From positions 744,001 to 808,000 of the forward strand of contig NZ_CABPRV010000001.1 in the NCBI RefSeq assembly GCF_902459735.1: DNA of 64,000 bases, written 5' to 3'. Below are positions 44,602 to 55,290 of the stretch, piece after piece (position 1 is the first letter of the stretch; the number at the start of each line of letters is the position of its first letter). The notes below the pieces were generated by a model that was not told the origin of the DNA, ran no database searches, and saw only the letters and a program-made list of their open reading frames with translations. Made by a program: the position numbers and the translations under genes. The stretch comes from Pandoraea capi (GTDB lineage: Bacteria > Pseudomonadota > Gammaproteobacteria > Burkholderiales > Burkholderiaceae).

Positions 44602-45585
44602 TTACTCGGGCTTCCACTGCGCGTTCGGATGCAGATCGAGCGTCGCAGTTGCCAGAATTTCAACCACCAGGTCTTCGTAGGACAGGCCCGCCGCACGCGC
44701 CGAAATCGGCACCAGCGAGTGACCGGTCATGCCCGGCGACGTATTGATCTCCAACAGGTACGGCTTGTTGTCGCGCTTGCGCAGCATCACGTCGGCACGG
44801 GCCCAGCCACGGCAGCCCAGCACGAGGTAGGCGCGCAACACGAGGCGCTGCACTTCCTCTTGCAGGGATACCGACAACGGCGGCGGGCACTCGTAGCGCG
44901 TGTCGTCCTTGAAATACTTGTTCTGGTAGTCGTAGTTCGCGTCCGGTGCGACGATACGGATCACCGGCAACGAACGGGCGGCATTCGCGCCCCTGGTGCC
45001 CATACCGAGCACCGGCACGGTCAGCTCGTCGCCATCGATGAATTCTTCGGCGAGCACGTCCGGATCGAGCGCTACCGCCTTCTCGAACGCCGCCTTCAGT
45101 TGCGACGCTTCCGTGACCTTCGTCAAACCGATGGTCGAGCCTTCGCGCGACGGCTTGACGATGAGCGGCAGACCGAGATCGCGCGCGACGGCGTCGAAAT
45201 CGGTGTCGGCGTGCAGCATCGCGAAGCGCGGCGTCGGCAGCCCTTCGTTGATCCAGATGCGCTTGGTCATCTCCTTGTCCATCGCCAGCGCGGAAGCCAA
45301 CACGCCACTGCCGGTGTAAGGAATGCCCAGATGCTCCAGCGCGCCTTGCATCGTGCCGTCTTCGCCATAACGGCCATGCAGCGCGATGAACACGCGATCG
45401 AACTTCTGCGCGGCAAGCGCCGCGAGGTCGTGCATGCCGGTATCGAACGCGTGTGCGTCCACGCCGCGCGAGCGCAGCGCGTCGAGCACGCCGTTGCCCG
45501 AAATCAGCGAGATCTGACGCTCGGCCGAGCGCCCGCCCATCAGGACGCCAACCTTGCCGAAACGTTTCGGATCGAAAGCACTCAC
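44602..45585 (-). CDS. ddlB: D-alanine--D-alanine ligase
   Basis: A 327-residue ATP-grasp ligase that makes the D-Ala-D-Ala end of the peptidoglycan precursor. It begins [20 protein letters not shown] and carries the ATP-grasp signature [11 protein letters not shown] and [15 protein letters not shown]. The start is a GTG at 45585, two bases after the murC stop. The AAGGAG site lies in the last murC codons, a likely translational coupling. A longer frame upstream would overlap murC heavily and was rejected. Confidence 0.96.
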   Translation of the reverse strand: MSAFDPKRFGKVGVLMGGRSAERQISLISGNGVLDALRSRGVDAHAFDTGMHDLAALAAQKFDRVFIALHGRYGEDGTMQGALEHLGIPYTGSGVLASALAMDKEMTKRIWINEGLPTPRFAMLHADTDFDAVARDLGLPLIVKPSREGSTIGLTKVTEASQLKAAFEKAVALDPDVLAEEFIDGDELTVPVLGMGTRGANAARSLPVIRIVAPDANYDYQNKYFKDDTRYECPPPLSVSLQEEVQRLVLRAYLVLGCRGWARADVMLRKRDNKPYLLEINTSPGMTGHSLVPISARAAGLSYEDLVVEILATATLDLHPNAQWKPE

Positions 45586-45586
45586 G

Positions 45587-46996
45587 TCAAACTCCTTGCT
45601 GAACTTGCAACTTGCCGGGCACCGCGCCGATGGAGCCGGCACCCATGGTGATCACAACGTCACCCGCACGGGCGACTTGCAGAATGGCGTCGGGCAATTG
45701 CGCAACGTCTTCCACGAAAACCGGTTCGACCTTGCCGGCCACGCGCAGTGCGCGCGACAGTGCACGACCGTCGGCCGCCACGATGGGCGCCTCGCCGGCC
45801 GAATAGACTTCGCCGAGCACCACGGCGTCCGCATCCGAGAGCACTTTCACGAAGTCCTCGAAGCAATCGCGCGTGCGCGTGTAGCGATGCGGCTGGAAGG
45901 CCAGCACGATGCGACGTCCCGGGAACGCGCCACGCGCCGCTGCAAGCGTTGCCGCCATCTCGACCGGGTGATGACCGTAGTCGTCGATCAGCGTGAACGT
46001 GCCCGCACCGCTTGCCTTCGGCAGGGCGATCTCGCCATACCGCTGAAAACGTCGACCTACGCCGTTAAATTCCGCCAGCGCCTGCGCGATCGCGGCATCC
46101 GGCACTTCGAGTTCGGTCGCAATCGCAATCGCGGCCAGCGCGTTGCGCACGTTGTGCTCGCCCGGCAGATTGAGCGTGATGTCGAGCGGCGCGGCGCCCG
46201 CGCCGAACTGGCGCAGCACCGTGAAGCGCATCTGACCGGCATCGGCGCGCACGTCGATGGCTCGCACCTGTGCGTCTTCCGACAGGCCGTAACGCACGAT
46301 CGGCTTCGAGACGAACGGCAGAATCTCGCGCACGTTCGGATCGTCCACGCACAACACGGCGATCCCGTAGAACGGCAGACGCTGCGTGAACGCCACGAAC
46401 GACTGCTTCAGGCGGGCGAAATCATGCCCGTACGTATCCATGTGATCCGCATCGATGTTCGTAATGACTTCGATGACCGGATTCAGGTTCAGGAACGAGG
46501 CGTCCGATTCGTCTGCCTCGACCACGATGAAATCGCCCGTGCCCAGTTTGGCGTTCGCACCGGCACTGTTCAGTCGGCCGCCGATCACGAACGTCGGATC
46601 GAGCCCGCCCTGTGCCAGCACGCTGGCGACGAGACTCGTCGTGGTCGTCTTGCCGTGCGTTCCCGCAATGGCCACGCCCTGCTTCAGACGCATGAGCTCC
46701 GCGAGCATCAGCGCACGGGGCACGATCGGAATCTGACGGGCACGGCCCGCGAGCACTTCCGGGTTATCTGCCGTGATGGCGGTGGACACAACGATGGCGT
46801 CCGCGCCTTCGATGTTTCCTGCGGCATGGCCGCGTGCGATGCGCGCGCCAAGGCTGGCGAGGCGTTGCGTCACCGCGTTGTCGCCGAGATCGGAGCCGCT
46901 CACCTGATATCCCAGGTTGAGCAACACCTCGGCAATGCCGCTCATGCCCGAGCCGCCAATGCCGACGAAGTGAATATGTTTGACGATGTGTTTCAT
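45587..46996 (-). CDS. murC: UDP-N-acetylmuramate--L-alanine ligase
   Basis: A 469-residue Mur ligase that adds L-Ala to UDP-MurNAc. The N-terminal Rossmann segment [17 protein letters not shown] and the ATP motif [13 protein letters not shown] (near residue 115) are present, with a conserved dcw position. It lies one base after the murG stop, so it is almost certainly cotranslated from the same mRNA. Confidence 0.97.
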   Translation of the reverse strand: MKHIVKHIHFVGIGGSGMSGIAEVLLNLGYQVSGSDLGDNAVTQRLASLGARIARGHAAGNIEGADAIVVSTAITADNPEVLAGRARQIPIVPRALMLAELMRLKQGVAIAGTHGKTTTTSLVASVLAQGGLDPTFVIGGRLNSAGANAKLGTGDFIVVEADESDASFLNLNPVIEVITNIDADHMDTYGHDFARLKQSFVAFTQRLPFYGIAVLCVDDPNVREILPFVSKPIVRYGLSEDAQVRAIDVRADAGQMRFTVLRQFGAGAAPLDITLNLPGEHNVRNALAAIAIATELEVPDAAIAQALAEFNGVGRRFQRYGEIALPKASGAGTFTLIDDYGHHPVEMAATLAAARGAFPGRRIVLAFQPHRYTRTRDCFEDFVKVLSDADAVVLGEVYSAGEAPIVAADGRALSRALRVAGKVEPVFVEDVAQLPDAILQVARAGDVVITMGAGSIGAVPGKLQVQQGV

Positions 46997-46997
46997 T

Positions 46998-48101
46998 TCA
47001 ATCCTTGGCCAGAGCCGCGCACACGCGCGCCACTTGTTCGGTGGCGTCCGGCTTGGCGAGCGCCCTGGCTTTCTCTCCCATCGCGAGCAGCGATTCGCGC
47101 GTCTGACGGCGCAGCCACTCGGCCAGGGTCTCGACCGACAGCTCGCGCTGATCGATCAGCGTTGCCGCGCCCTTGTCGGCGAGGAAACGCGCATTCGTGG
47201 TCTGGTGGTCGTCGACCGCATGCGGGAACGGCACGAACAGCGCCGCCACACCCGCCGCAGCCACTTCGGCCACCGTCATCGCACCCGCCCGGCAGATCAC
47301 CAGATCCGCCCCGGCATAAGCCGCGACCATGTTGTCGATGAACGGCACCGCTTCGACCGTCACCCCCGCTGCGGCGTAATTCGCCTGCAACGTCTGAATA
47401 TGTTTGACGCCCGCCTGATGCGTGACCTGCGGACGCTCCTCGCGCGGCAACTTCGCCAGCGCCTTCGGCACGATCTCGTTGAGTACCGTGGCGCCCAGGC
47501 TCCCGCCGACGACCAGAATGCGCAGCGCACCGGTACGCGCGTTGTAGCGCTCGGCCGGCGACGCCATCTCGTCGAAGTCCGCACGAATCGGATTGCCGAC
47601 CCACTCGCCCCCCGCAATGGTGTCGGGGAACGCCAGCAGTACCTTGTCCGCCACGCGGGCGAGCACCTTGTTCGCCATGCCGGCGACCGAGTTCTGTTCG
47701 TGCAGCACCAGCGGACGCCCCAGCAGCGACGCCATCATCCCCGCCGGGAACGTGATGTAGCCGCCCATGCCTAGCACCACGTTCGGCTTGGCACGACGCA
47801 CGGCGCCAAGGCTCTGCCAGAACGCGCGCAGCAGATTGAGCGGCAGCAGCAGCTTCGTGAGCAGCCCCTTGCCACGCAGCCCGCCGAACTTCACGAACTC
47901 CATCGGAATGTCGTACTTCGGCACGAGCGTCGCTTCCATGCCGGTCGGATTACCGAGCCAGACCACGCGCCAACCCTGCACGCGCAGGAAGTTGGCGACC
48001 GCGAGCCCCGGGAAGACGTGACCGCCCGTGCCGCCGGCCATGACCAGCAGCGTGCGTGTCTTCGTTTCCGGTGCCGGCATCGCGGTAGCGCGCTCGGTCA
48101 T
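46998..48101 (-). CDS. murG: UDP-N-acetylglucosamine--MurNAc-pentapeptide pyrophosphoryl-undecaprenol transferase
   Basis: A 367-residue GT28 glycosyltransferase that converts lipid I to lipid II at the inner face of the membrane. The N-terminal [14 protein letters not shown] and the C-terminal [15 protein letters not shown] donor-binding motif are clear. The start is the ATG at 48101, overlapping the ftsW stop by 4 nt. The frame extends further upstream, but that part lies inside ftsW and is not conserved. Confidence 0.97.
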   Translation of the reverse strand: MTERATAMPAPETKTRTLLVMAGGTGGHVFPGLAVANFLRVQGWRVVWLGNPTGMEATLVPKYDIPMEFVKFGGLRGKGLLTKLLLPLNLLRAFWQSLGAVRRAKPNVVLGMGGYITFPAGMMASLLGRPLVLHEQNSVAGMANKVLARVADKVLLAFPDTIAGGEWVGNPIRADFDEMASPAERYNARTGALRILVVGGSLGATVLNEIVPKALAKLPREERPQVTHQAGVKHIQTLQANYAAAGVTVEAVPFIDNMVAAYAGADLVICRAGAMTVAEVAAAGVAALFVPFPHAVDDHQTTNARFLADKGAATLIDQRELSVETLAEWLRRQTRESLLAMGEKARALAKPDATEQVARVCAALAKD

Positions 48102-49366
48102 ACTTTTCCTCCCCGCATCAGCACGCGGTTTTCGTAATCCACCCGCAGCAGGATCGCCACGGCAATACAGTTGAGCAAGATGCCCGAGCCGCCGTAGCTC
48201 ACCAGCGGCAACGTCAGCCCCTTGGTCGGCAGCAGGCCCAGATTCACGCCCATGTTGATGAAGGTCTGCGCCCCGAGCCACACGCCAACGCCTTTGGCCA
48301 GCAGCCCGGCAAACGTGCGTTCGAGCGCCAGTGCCTGACGTCCGATTTCGAACGCGCGACGCACCAGCCAGTAGAACAGCAGGATGACGACCAGCACGCC
48401 GACGAAGCCGAACTCCTCGCCGATCACCGCGAGGATGAAGTCGGTATGCGCTTCAGGCAGGTAATGCAGCTTTTCGATGCTGCCGCCGAGTCCGACACCG
48501 GTCCATTCGCCGCGTCCGAACGCAATGAGCGAGTGCGTCAACTGATAGGCCTTGCCCAGCGCGTAGTCTTCGCGCCATGGATCGAGGTACGCGAAAATCC
48601 GCTCGCGTCGCCACGGTGACAGCCAGATCAGCAGCGCGAACGTGCCGACCGCCGTGAGCGCCAGCCCGCCGAAGAGTCGACCGTTCACGCCCCCGAGGAA
48701 CAGAATGCCCATCGCGATGGCCGCCACGACCATGAACGCGCCCATGTCCGGTTCGAGCAGCAGCAACATGCCGACGAACACCACGGCGATCCCCATCGGC
48801 AGGAAGCCCTTGCCGAAGCTCTGCATGAATTCCTGCTTGCGCACGGTGTAGTTCGCGGCGTACAGCGTGACCGCGAGCTTCATGATTTCCGACGGCTGAA
48901 GGTTGAGCACGCCGAACGGAATCCAGCGCTTCGAGCCGTTCACGCCCTTGCCCACGTGCGGGATCAGCACGATCACCAGCAGCAGCAACGCCAGCAGGAA
49001 GAGCTTGGGCGCGAGCCGGTCCATCGTCTTGACCGGAATCCGGAACGTGATGATGGCCGCGACCAGACCGATCGTCAGCGACACGATGTGACGGCCGAGG
49101 AAGTGGTACGTCGAATAGCCGCTGTACTTGGGCGAGTCCGGCAGCGCGACCGACGCCGAATACACCATGATCAGGCCGAGCGACAGCAACGAGATCACCA
49201 CCCACACGAGAGCGTGATCGTATTCGAGCATGCGTGAGCGCGTCGGCTTGATGCTGCCGAGCGTGCGGCTCGCGGCCGTCGTCGCGGCGCCCGGCGTGGT
49301 GGCCTTGCCGGCGCCGGCGAAACCGGCCTGACGCTTCTTGCTGAAGAACGACTTGATACGGTTCAT
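48098..49366 (-). CDS. ftsW: Septal peptidoglycan polymerase FtsW (SEDS)
   Basis: A 422-residue SEDS-family glycosyltransferase that works with FtsI in septal wall synthesis. About 10 membrane helices follow a basic cytoplasmic N-terminus of about 45 residues. The SEDS motifs [11 protein letters not shown] and the C-terminal [16 protein letters not shown] are seen. Both ends overlap neighbours by 4 nt. Confidence 0.96.
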   Translation of the reverse strand: MNRIKSFFSKKRQAGFAGAGKATTPGAATTAASRTLGSIKPTRSRMLEYDHALVWVVISLLSLGLIMVYSASVALPDSPKYSGYSTYHFLGRHIVSLTIGLVAAIITFRIPVKTMDRLAPKLFLLALLLLVIVLIPHVGKGVNGSKRWIPFGVLNLQPSEIMKLAVTLYAANYTVRKQEFMQSFGKGFLPMGIAVVFVGMLLLLEPDMGAFMVVAAIAMGILFLGGVNGRLFGGLALTAVGTFALLIWLSPWRRERIFAYLDPWREDYALGKAYQLTHSLIAFGRGEWTGVGLGGSIEKLHYLPEAHTDFILAVIGEEFGFVGVLVVILLFYWLVRRAFEIGRQALALERTFAGLLAKGVGVWLGAQTFINMGVNLGLLPTKGLTLPLVSYGGSGILLNCIAVAILLRVDYENRVLMRGGKV

Positions 49367-50889
49367 AGCATCACCCCCGCGTCGGCGGCCAGATCAACCA
49401 CGGTGTCGCGAAACACTTGTGCGCGATGTTCGTAGTTGCGGAACATGTCGAAGCTCGCGCAGGCCGGCGAGAGCAGCACGGCGTCGCCGGGCTGCGCCAG
49501 ACGTGCGGCTTCGCGCGTGGCGTCTTCGAGCGTCGGGGCGTCGATCAGATCGACGCCCGAATCCGTCAGCGCTTCACGCAACAACGGCGCGTCGCGGCCG
49601 ATCAGCAGCACGGCGCGCGCATGATGGGCGACGGGATTGGCCAGCGGCAAGAAATCCTGCCCCTTGCCGTCGCCACCGACGATCAGGACCAGCGTCTTCT
49701 CCAGCCCGGTGATCGCCGCGACCGTGGCCCCGACGTTCGTGCCCTTGCTGTCGTCGTAGAACTCGACTTCGTTGATCGTGGCGATGAGCTGCACGCGGTG
49801 CGGCTCGCCCGGGTATTCGCGCAGACCGTGCAGCAGCTTGGCGAGCGGCAGATCGATCGCACGGGCGAGTGCGAGCGCCGCCAGAGCGTTCACTGCGTTG
49901 TGCTGGCCACGAATGCGCAGCGCGTCGGCCGGCATCAGGCGCTTGCCCAGCACCTCGACCGTCGCTTCCGGCGTGCCTGCCTTGCGACGCTTCGGGGCGG
50001 GCGGCGCGTCGTCGCGCGTGTAGCCCTCGACCAGCCACGACATGCCCCCTTCCATCTCGAGGCCGAAGTCGCCGACGGCGTCGGGCTTGCCCGTGCCGAA
50101 GGTCACGACATTGGCCTCGGGCGATGCGAAGGCGATCACGCGCGCATCGTCGCGATTGAGCACACGCACCGTGTTCTCACCGAAAATGCGCGCCTTGGCG
50201 TTGGCATAGGCGTCCATGTCGCCATGCCAGTCCAGATGGTCTTGCGTGATATTGAGAATCGCTGCGGCGTCGGGCGCGAGAGAATGCGTCGTCTCCAACT
50301 GGAAGCTGGAGAGTTCGAGCACCCAGACGTCGGGCAGTGTGGCATCGGTAATGCACTCGCTCAGACGGTCGAGCGCCGACGGGCTGATATTGCCCGCCAC
50401 GGCCGTGCGTTTGCCGGCGCGTCGGCACAGCAGGCCCGTCAGGCTGGTGGTCGTGGTCTTGCCGTTGGTGCCGGTAATCGCGAGCACCTTCGGCGCGTAG
50501 CCGCTCGTCGTCTGCATGTGACGCAGCGCCTGCGCGAAGAACTCGATCTCGCCCCACACCGGAATGCCGCGCTCGGCGGCAACGGCCAGCAGCGCCGCCA
50601 CATCGGGCGCGAGCGGCGACAACCCCGGGCTGATACCGATGAGTTCGATATCGGCGAGCAACGTGTCGATCTGGTCGGCGAGCGGGCCACCCACGAACTC
50701 GGCCTGCGGCGCATCGATGCGCAACGTCACAAGGTTCGGCGGTGTATCCGACGAAGCAAAACGCGTGTCGGCCGCCCGGACTCGGCAGCCGTAACGCGCG
50801 CACCAACGCGCCATCGCCAGGCCGGACTCTCCCAGACCCAGGATCAGGACACGCGGTTGCCAGGATTCACCAAACTTCTCGCCGAACAC
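49363..50889 (-). CDS. murD: UDP-N-acetylmuramoyl-L-alanine--D-glutamate ligase
   Basis: A 508-residue Mur ligase that adds D-Glu. It starts [17 protein letters not shown] after a 12-residue lead and has the P-loop [14 protein letters not shown] near residue 143. A short basic insert (APKRRKAG) is not in E. coli MurD, and the protein is somewhat longer than usual (about 440-460). Its ATG at 50889 is 202 bases from mraY, the widest gap in the cluster. Confidence 0.96.
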   Translation of the reverse strand: MFGEKFGESWQPRVLILGLGESGLAMARWCARYGCRVRAADTRFASSDTPPNLVTLRIDAPQAEFVGGPLADQIDTLLADIELIGISPGLSPLAPDVAALLAVAAERGIPVWGEIEFFAQALRHMQTTSGYAPKVLAITGTNGKTTTTSLTGLLCRRAGKRTAVAGNISPSALDRLSECITDATLPDVWVLELSSFQLETTHSLAPDAAAILNITQDHLDWHGDMDAYANAKARIFGENTVRVLNRDDARVIAFASPEANVVTFGTGKPDAVGDFGLEMEGGMSWLVEGYTRDDAPPAPKRRKAGTPEATVEVLGKRLMPADALRIRGQHNAVNALAALALARAIDLPLAKLLHGLREYPGEPHRVQLIATINEVEFYDDSKGTNVGATVAAITGLEKTLVLIVGGDGKGQDFLPLANPVAHHARAVLLIGRDAPLLREALTDSGVDLIDAPTLEDATREAARLAQPGDAVLLSPACASFDMFRNYEHRAQVFRDTVVDLAADAGVML

Positions 50890-51091
50890 GTCGCTCTTTC
50901 CTTTTTTGTCGATTCAAACAACCTACGAATGCATCGCTTCAATGACACCGATCTACTGCTATCGGCGCGAGCGGCCCTACCTTTAGTCCAACTTTGCGCG
51001 AAAGCGACTTCGCGGTGCGCGATGTCGCTCTCTGTCCATCTCTATCGACTTGCCGTTTGCCAGAACCTCGGCACCCCGGCACCTCGACATG

Positions 51092-52261
51092 TCAACGCAG
51101 TTTCAGCGTCGATAGCCCGATCAGCACCAGCATCAGCGTGATGATCCAGAAGCGGACCACCACCTGCGTTTCCTTCCATCCCGACAATTCGAAGTGGTGA
51201 TGCAGCGGCGCCATCTTGAAAATGCGCCTTCCTTCACCAAACCGCTTCTTCGTGTACTTGAACCACGTGACTTGCAGCATCACCGAAATGGTCTCTGCAA
51301 CGAACACGCCGCCCATCACGAACAGCACGACTTCCTGACGCACGATGACAGCCACGGTGCCAAGCGCGCCGCCAAGCGCCAGCGCGCCCACGTCGCCCAT
51401 GAAGACCTGTGCCGGATGCGTGTTAAACCATAGGAACGCCAACCCCGCGCCCGACATCGCCGAACAGAACACGAGCAACTCGCCCGCGCCCGGTATGTGG
51501 GGAAACAGCAGGTACTTCGAGTACACGACGTTGCCCATCACGTAGGCGAACACGCCGAGCGCCGCGCCCACGAGCACGACCGGCATGATCACCAGGCCGT
51601 CGAGGCCGTCGGTGAGGTTAACGGCGTTGGACGAGCCTACGATGACAAAGTAGGTCAGCGCGATGAAGCCGAACACGCCCAGCGGGTAGCTCATCGTCTT
51701 GAAGAACGGCACGATGAAGTCCGCTTTCGGCGGCAGATCGAGCGGAAAGCCGTTGCGCACCCAACTGATGAACAGCTCGAAAACCTTCAGGTTGCTCGTC
51801 TCGGACACCGAGAACGCCAGATAAATCGCGGCGAACAAACCGATGATCGACTGCCAGAAATACTTTTCGCGCGACGACATGCCGCGCGGGTCCTTGTAGA
51901 CGACCTTCCGGTAATCGTCGATCCAGCCGATGATGCCGAAGCCCAGCGTCACCAGCAGCACGATCCAGATGAAACGGTTGCTCAGATCCGCCCAGAGCAG
52001 CGTCGCGACGGTAATGCCGATGAGAATCAGCACACCGCCCATCGTGGGCGTCCCCGACTTCACGAGGTGAGTCTGCGGTCCGTCGGTACGCACGGCCTGG
52101 CCCACCTTCATTTCGGCGAGCTTGCGAATGACCATCGGCCCGAACGAGAGCCCGATCACCAGCGCCGTGAGGCTTGCCATCACGGCCCGAAACGTCAGGT
52201 AGTTGAACACGCGCAAATAGCTCGCATCCGCTTGCAGCCATTGCGCCAACGTCAGCAACAT
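51092..52261 (-). CDS. mraY: Phospho-N-acetylmuramoyl-pentapeptide transferase
   Basis: A 389-residue, 10-helix membrane enzyme that makes lipid I from UDP-MurNAc-pentapeptide and undecaprenyl phosphate. The Asp-rich [23 protein letters not shown] and the C-terminal MAPLHHHFE motifs are present. It lies 15 bases after murF. Confidence 0.97.
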   Translation of the reverse strand: MLLTLAQWLQADASYLRVFNYLTFRAVMASLTALVIGLSFGPMVIRKLAEMKVGQAVRTDGPQTHLVKSGTPTMGGVLILIGITVATLLWADLSNRFIWIVLLVTLGFGIIGWIDDYRKVVYKDPRGMSSREKYFWQSIIGLFAAIYLAFSVSETSNLKVFELFISWVRNGFPLDLPPKADFIVPFFKTMSYPLGVFGFIALTYFVIVGSSNAVNLTDGLDGLVIMPVVLVGAALGVFAYVMGNVVYSKYLLFPHIPGAGELLVFCSAMSGAGLAFLWFNTHPAQVFMGDVGALALGGALGTVAVIVRQEVVLFVMGGVFVAETISVMLQVTWFKYTKKRFGEGRRIFKMAPLHHHFELSGWKETQVVVRFWIITLMLVLIGLSTLKLR

Positions 52262-52276
52262 TCCATCAATCCTTTA

Positions 52277-53710
52277 TCACTTGGCCGGGGCGTCGCCGCC
52301 CCCGCTTTCCGTCGTCGCGCGCAACTGTTCCAGCACGCGCTCCATCCGCATGAAGCGGCTTCCCTTCACCAACACCGTGGCCGGTGCACTCAACGTGGCG
52401 TTCAACCTGCCCACGAGCGGCGCGACATCGGTCACATCCGAAAAATGTTCGCCGCCGTCGCCGAACGCAGCGACGCTGGCCGGCGTCTGTTCACCCAACG
52501 CCAGCAGACGATCGATACCGCGCTGTGCGGCGTATTCGCCCACCTCGCGATGGAATGCCGGGCCGTTGTCGCCGACTTCGCCCATATCGCCAAGCACCAG
52601 AACGCGCGGCGCAGGGGTTTGAGCGAGTACGTCGATCGCGGCCCGTACAGAATCGGGGTTCGCATTATAGGTGTCGTCGATCAACGTGACACCTGCGAGC
52701 GGTCCCTTCGAGAGCGTCGACACCTGGAGACGGCCTTTGACGGCCGAAAACGCCTCAAGTGCCCGCACGATCGAACCGATGTCGACATGCGCGCCCAATG
52801 CGCACGCAATCGCGGCCAGCGCGTTACGTGCGTTGTGTTCGCCGAGCAGCGGCAACGTGAGCGAAAACTCGCCGGCCGGCGACGTCACGCGCAGCACGCG
52901 CGTTGCCACGTCGTAGCGTCCAGAGACCGCAGCGCGCGCGTCGAGCGCGAAGTCCAGCACGCGACGCTTGCCCGCCACCTCACGCCACATCGGCGCGAAT
53001 TCGCTCTCTGCGGGAAAGACCGCCACGCCGTCGGCACTCAGCGCCGCCAGCACGGCCGAATGCTCCTCGGCCACCGCCGCCACGCTCACCATGAATTCCT
53101 GATGTTCGCGCTGTGCGTTATTGATGACGGCCACCGTCGGCTGAGCGATCTTCGCGAGATACGCGGTTTCGCCCGGGTGGTTCATGCCGAGTTCGAGCAC
53201 GGCCAGCTTGTCGCCATCCTTCAGACGGAACAGCGTGAGCGGCAGGCCGATATCGTTGTTGAAGTTGCCCGCGGTTGCCAGACGCGCATCCGCGCCCACC
53301 GCCTCGGCAAAAATCGCCGAGATCATTTCCTTGACGGTCGTCTTGCCGTTGCTGCCGGTCACGGCCACCACGGGAATCGCGAAGCGACGGCGCCATGCGC
53401 CCGCCAGTTGGCCCAGCGCGATGCGGGTATCCGGCACGATCAGCGCCGGCGTCTCGAAGCCTTCCGGCACACGGGTGGCCACCACGGCGGCAGCGCCCGC
53501 GCGCGCCACATCGGCCAGGAAATCGTGCGCATCGAAGCGCTCGCCCTTGAGCGCCACGAACAGATCGCCCGGCTGCACCGAGCGGCTATCGGTCACGATG
53601 CGCGTGAACGCCGTCGACGGCGCCCCGACCACTTGCGAGTCGGCCACGGCGGCGTTGGCGTCGCCGAGGTGCCACATCGGCGACATCATCGACGTCGGCG
53701 TCTGCGTCAT
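52277..53710 (-). CDS. murF: UDP-MurNAc-tripeptide--D-alanyl-D-alanine ligase
   Basis: A 477-residue Mur ligase that adds the D-Ala-D-Ala dipeptide. The P-loop AVTGSNGKTTVKEM is near residue 115. The MurF-type N-terminal domain (TDSRSVQPGDLFVALKG) and C-terminal ALNPDSVRAAI-like region (NANPDSVRAAIDVL) are seen. Its ATG overlaps the murE stop by 4 nt. Confidence 0.96.
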   Translation of the reverse strand: MTQTPTSMMSPMWHLGDANAAVADSQVVGAPSTAFTRIVTDSRSVQPGDLFVALKGERFDAHDFLADVARAGAAAVVATRVPEGFETPALIVPDTRIALGQLAGAWRRRFAIPVVAVTGSNGKTTVKEMISAIFAEAVGADARLATAGNFNNDIGLPLTLFRLKDGDKLAVLELGMNHPGETAYLAKIAQPTVAVINNAQREHQEFMVSVAAVAEEHSAVLAALSADGVAVFPAESEFAPMWREVAGKRRVLDFALDARAAVSGRYDVATRVLRVTSPAGEFSLTLPLLGEHNARNALAAIACALGAHVDIGSIVRALEAFSAVKGRLQVSTLSKGPLAGVTLIDDTYNANPDSVRAAIDVLAQTPAPRVLVLGDMGEVGDNGPAFHREVGEYAAQRGIDRLLALGEQTPASVAAFGDGGEHFSDVTDVAPLVGRLNATLSAPATVLVKGSRFMRMERVLEQLRATTESGGGDAPAK

Positions 53711-55290
53711 TCGCCACCTCCGCGTACCGTAGTCGCGCGCGCTGCGAGTGCCAGACGTGCGTGTTCCTGATCGGAGAACGGCCGCTTCTTACCCATGATT
53801 TCCTGTGTACTTTCGTGACCCTTGCCCGCGATGAGCACGACGTCGGCCGGTTGCGCACCGCGCACCGCCTGAAGAATCGCACTGGCGCGGTCTTCGATGC
53901 GACGCGCCGCATCGGGCTGCGTCAGCCCGGCGGCGATCTGCGCCATGATCTCGGCCGGCACCTCGGTGCGCGGGTTGTCGCTCGTGAGCACGATCGCGTC
54001 TGCCAGACGCTCGGCTACCGTGCCCATCTGCGGACGCTTGCCAGCATCCCGATCGCCACCGCAACCGAACACGCAGACGAGCTTGCCGCCACGCGCCTCG
54101 GTCACCGGCCGCAGCGCGGCAAGCGTCTTGTCGAGTGCATCGGGCGTATGCGCGTAGTCGATCACGACCAGCGGCTGCCCCGGCTGTCCGATCTGTTCCA
54201 TCCGACCGGAGACGGGCGCGAGCGTTGCGAGTCCTGCGATCGCGGCGTCCTGCGCCACACCGGCGGCCAGCGCCGCACCCAGCACCGCCAGCGCGTTGCT
54301 GATGTTGAACTCACCGATCAACGGCACCGTGACTTGCTGACTCTGGTCGTCGATGTGCAACGTGAAGCGCGTACCGGCAGTGGTCGCCCGAATCTCTTCG
54401 GCACGCAACACGCGGTTGCCATGCTTCGACGTGGCGATGCCGTGAATGCCGTACTCGAAGACCGGCGTCTTCCCGGCCAGACGTGCGAGCAGGCGTTGTC
54501 CCATCGCGTCGTCACGATTGATCACGGCAGCCTTCAGCCCCGGCCAATCGAACAGACGCGTTTTCGCGGCCTCGTACTCGGCCATCGTGCCGTGGTAGTC
54601 GAGGTGGTCCTGCGTCAGATTGGTGAACACGGCGACGTCGAACGTTACCCCGTTGACGCGGCCCTGATACAAACCGTGCGACGACACTTCCATCGCGACC
54701 GCCGCAGCGCCTTGCGCGCGCAGATCGTCGAGGCTGCGTTGCAACTGAACGGCATCCGGCGTCGTGAAGCCCGTCACCGTGAGATGACCCGGGAAACCGC
54801 TGCCCAGCGTGCCGATCACGGCGCTACGGACGCTCGTCTTCGTCAGCAATTGCGCCAGCCACTGGCTGCACGACGTCTTGCCGTTGGTGCCCGTCACGCC
54901 CAGCATCGTCATGCCGACGCTCGGCTCGCCGTACCACAGCGCCGCCAGCGGACCGGCAAGCCAGTCGAGACGCGGCACGCCGAATTGGGGCACGTTGGCG
55001 AGGCTGGTCAGTTGCGCCGGCCACGTAAAGTCGTCGCTCTGCCAGAGCACGGCCGCGGCGCCACGTTCGACGGCATCGGCAATGAAACCGCGGCTGTCGG
55101 CACCTTTGACGGCGTACGCCATGAACACGTCGCCCGCCGTAACGCGACGGCTATCCGCATGCAGCGTGGCTCCCGCCGGCACCGTGCGGCGCAGCCAGTC
55201 CCACGCCTGCGCGAGCGTGGCGCGGTCGGTGGCATCGGCGATCATGGAGATCGTCACGGGATTACCCGGCGTCGGGGTCACGGTGCCCAT
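53707..55290 (-). CDS. murE: UDP-MurNAc-L-Ala-D-Glu--meso-diaminopimelate ligase
   Basis: A 527-residue Mur ligase that adds meso-DAP. The P-loop is GVTGTNGKTSCSQW. The specificity motif DNPR (LTSDNPRTE) indicates meso-DAP rather than lysine. The N-terminal TADSRRVTAGDVFMAY domain (visible as LHADSRRVTAGDVF) is typical. It overlaps ftsI by 13 bases and murF by 4. Confidence 0.97.
   Translation of the reverse strand: MGTVTPTPGNPVTISMIADATDRATLAQAWDWLRRTVPAGATLHADSRRVTAGDVFMAYAVKGADSRGFIADAVERGAAAVLWQSDDFTWPAQLTSLANVPQFGVPRLDWLAGPLAALWYGEPSVGMTMLGVTGTNGKTSCSQWLAQLLTKTSVRSAVIGTLGSGFPGHLTVTGFTTPDAVQLQRSLDDLRAQGAAAVAMEVSSHGLYQGRVNGVTFDVAVFTNLTQDHLDYHGTMAEYEAAKTRLFDWPGLKAAVINRDDAMGQRLLARLAGKTPVFEYGIHGIATSKHGNRVLRAEEIRATTAGTRFTLHIDDQSQQVTVPLIGEFNISNALAVLGAALAAGVAQDAAIAGLATLAPVSGRMEQIGQPGQPLVVIDYAHTPDALDKTLAALRPVTEARGGKLVCVFGCGGDRDAGKRPQMGTVAERLADAIVLTSDNPRTEVPAEIMAQIAAGLTQPDAARRIEDRASAILQAVRGAQPADVVLIAGKGHESTQEIMGKKRPFSDQEHARLALAARATTVRGGGE

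Noticed and set aside
51497-53770. Open frame of about 757 codons on the plus strand
   Set aside because: It lies opposite mraY and murF and has no family features.
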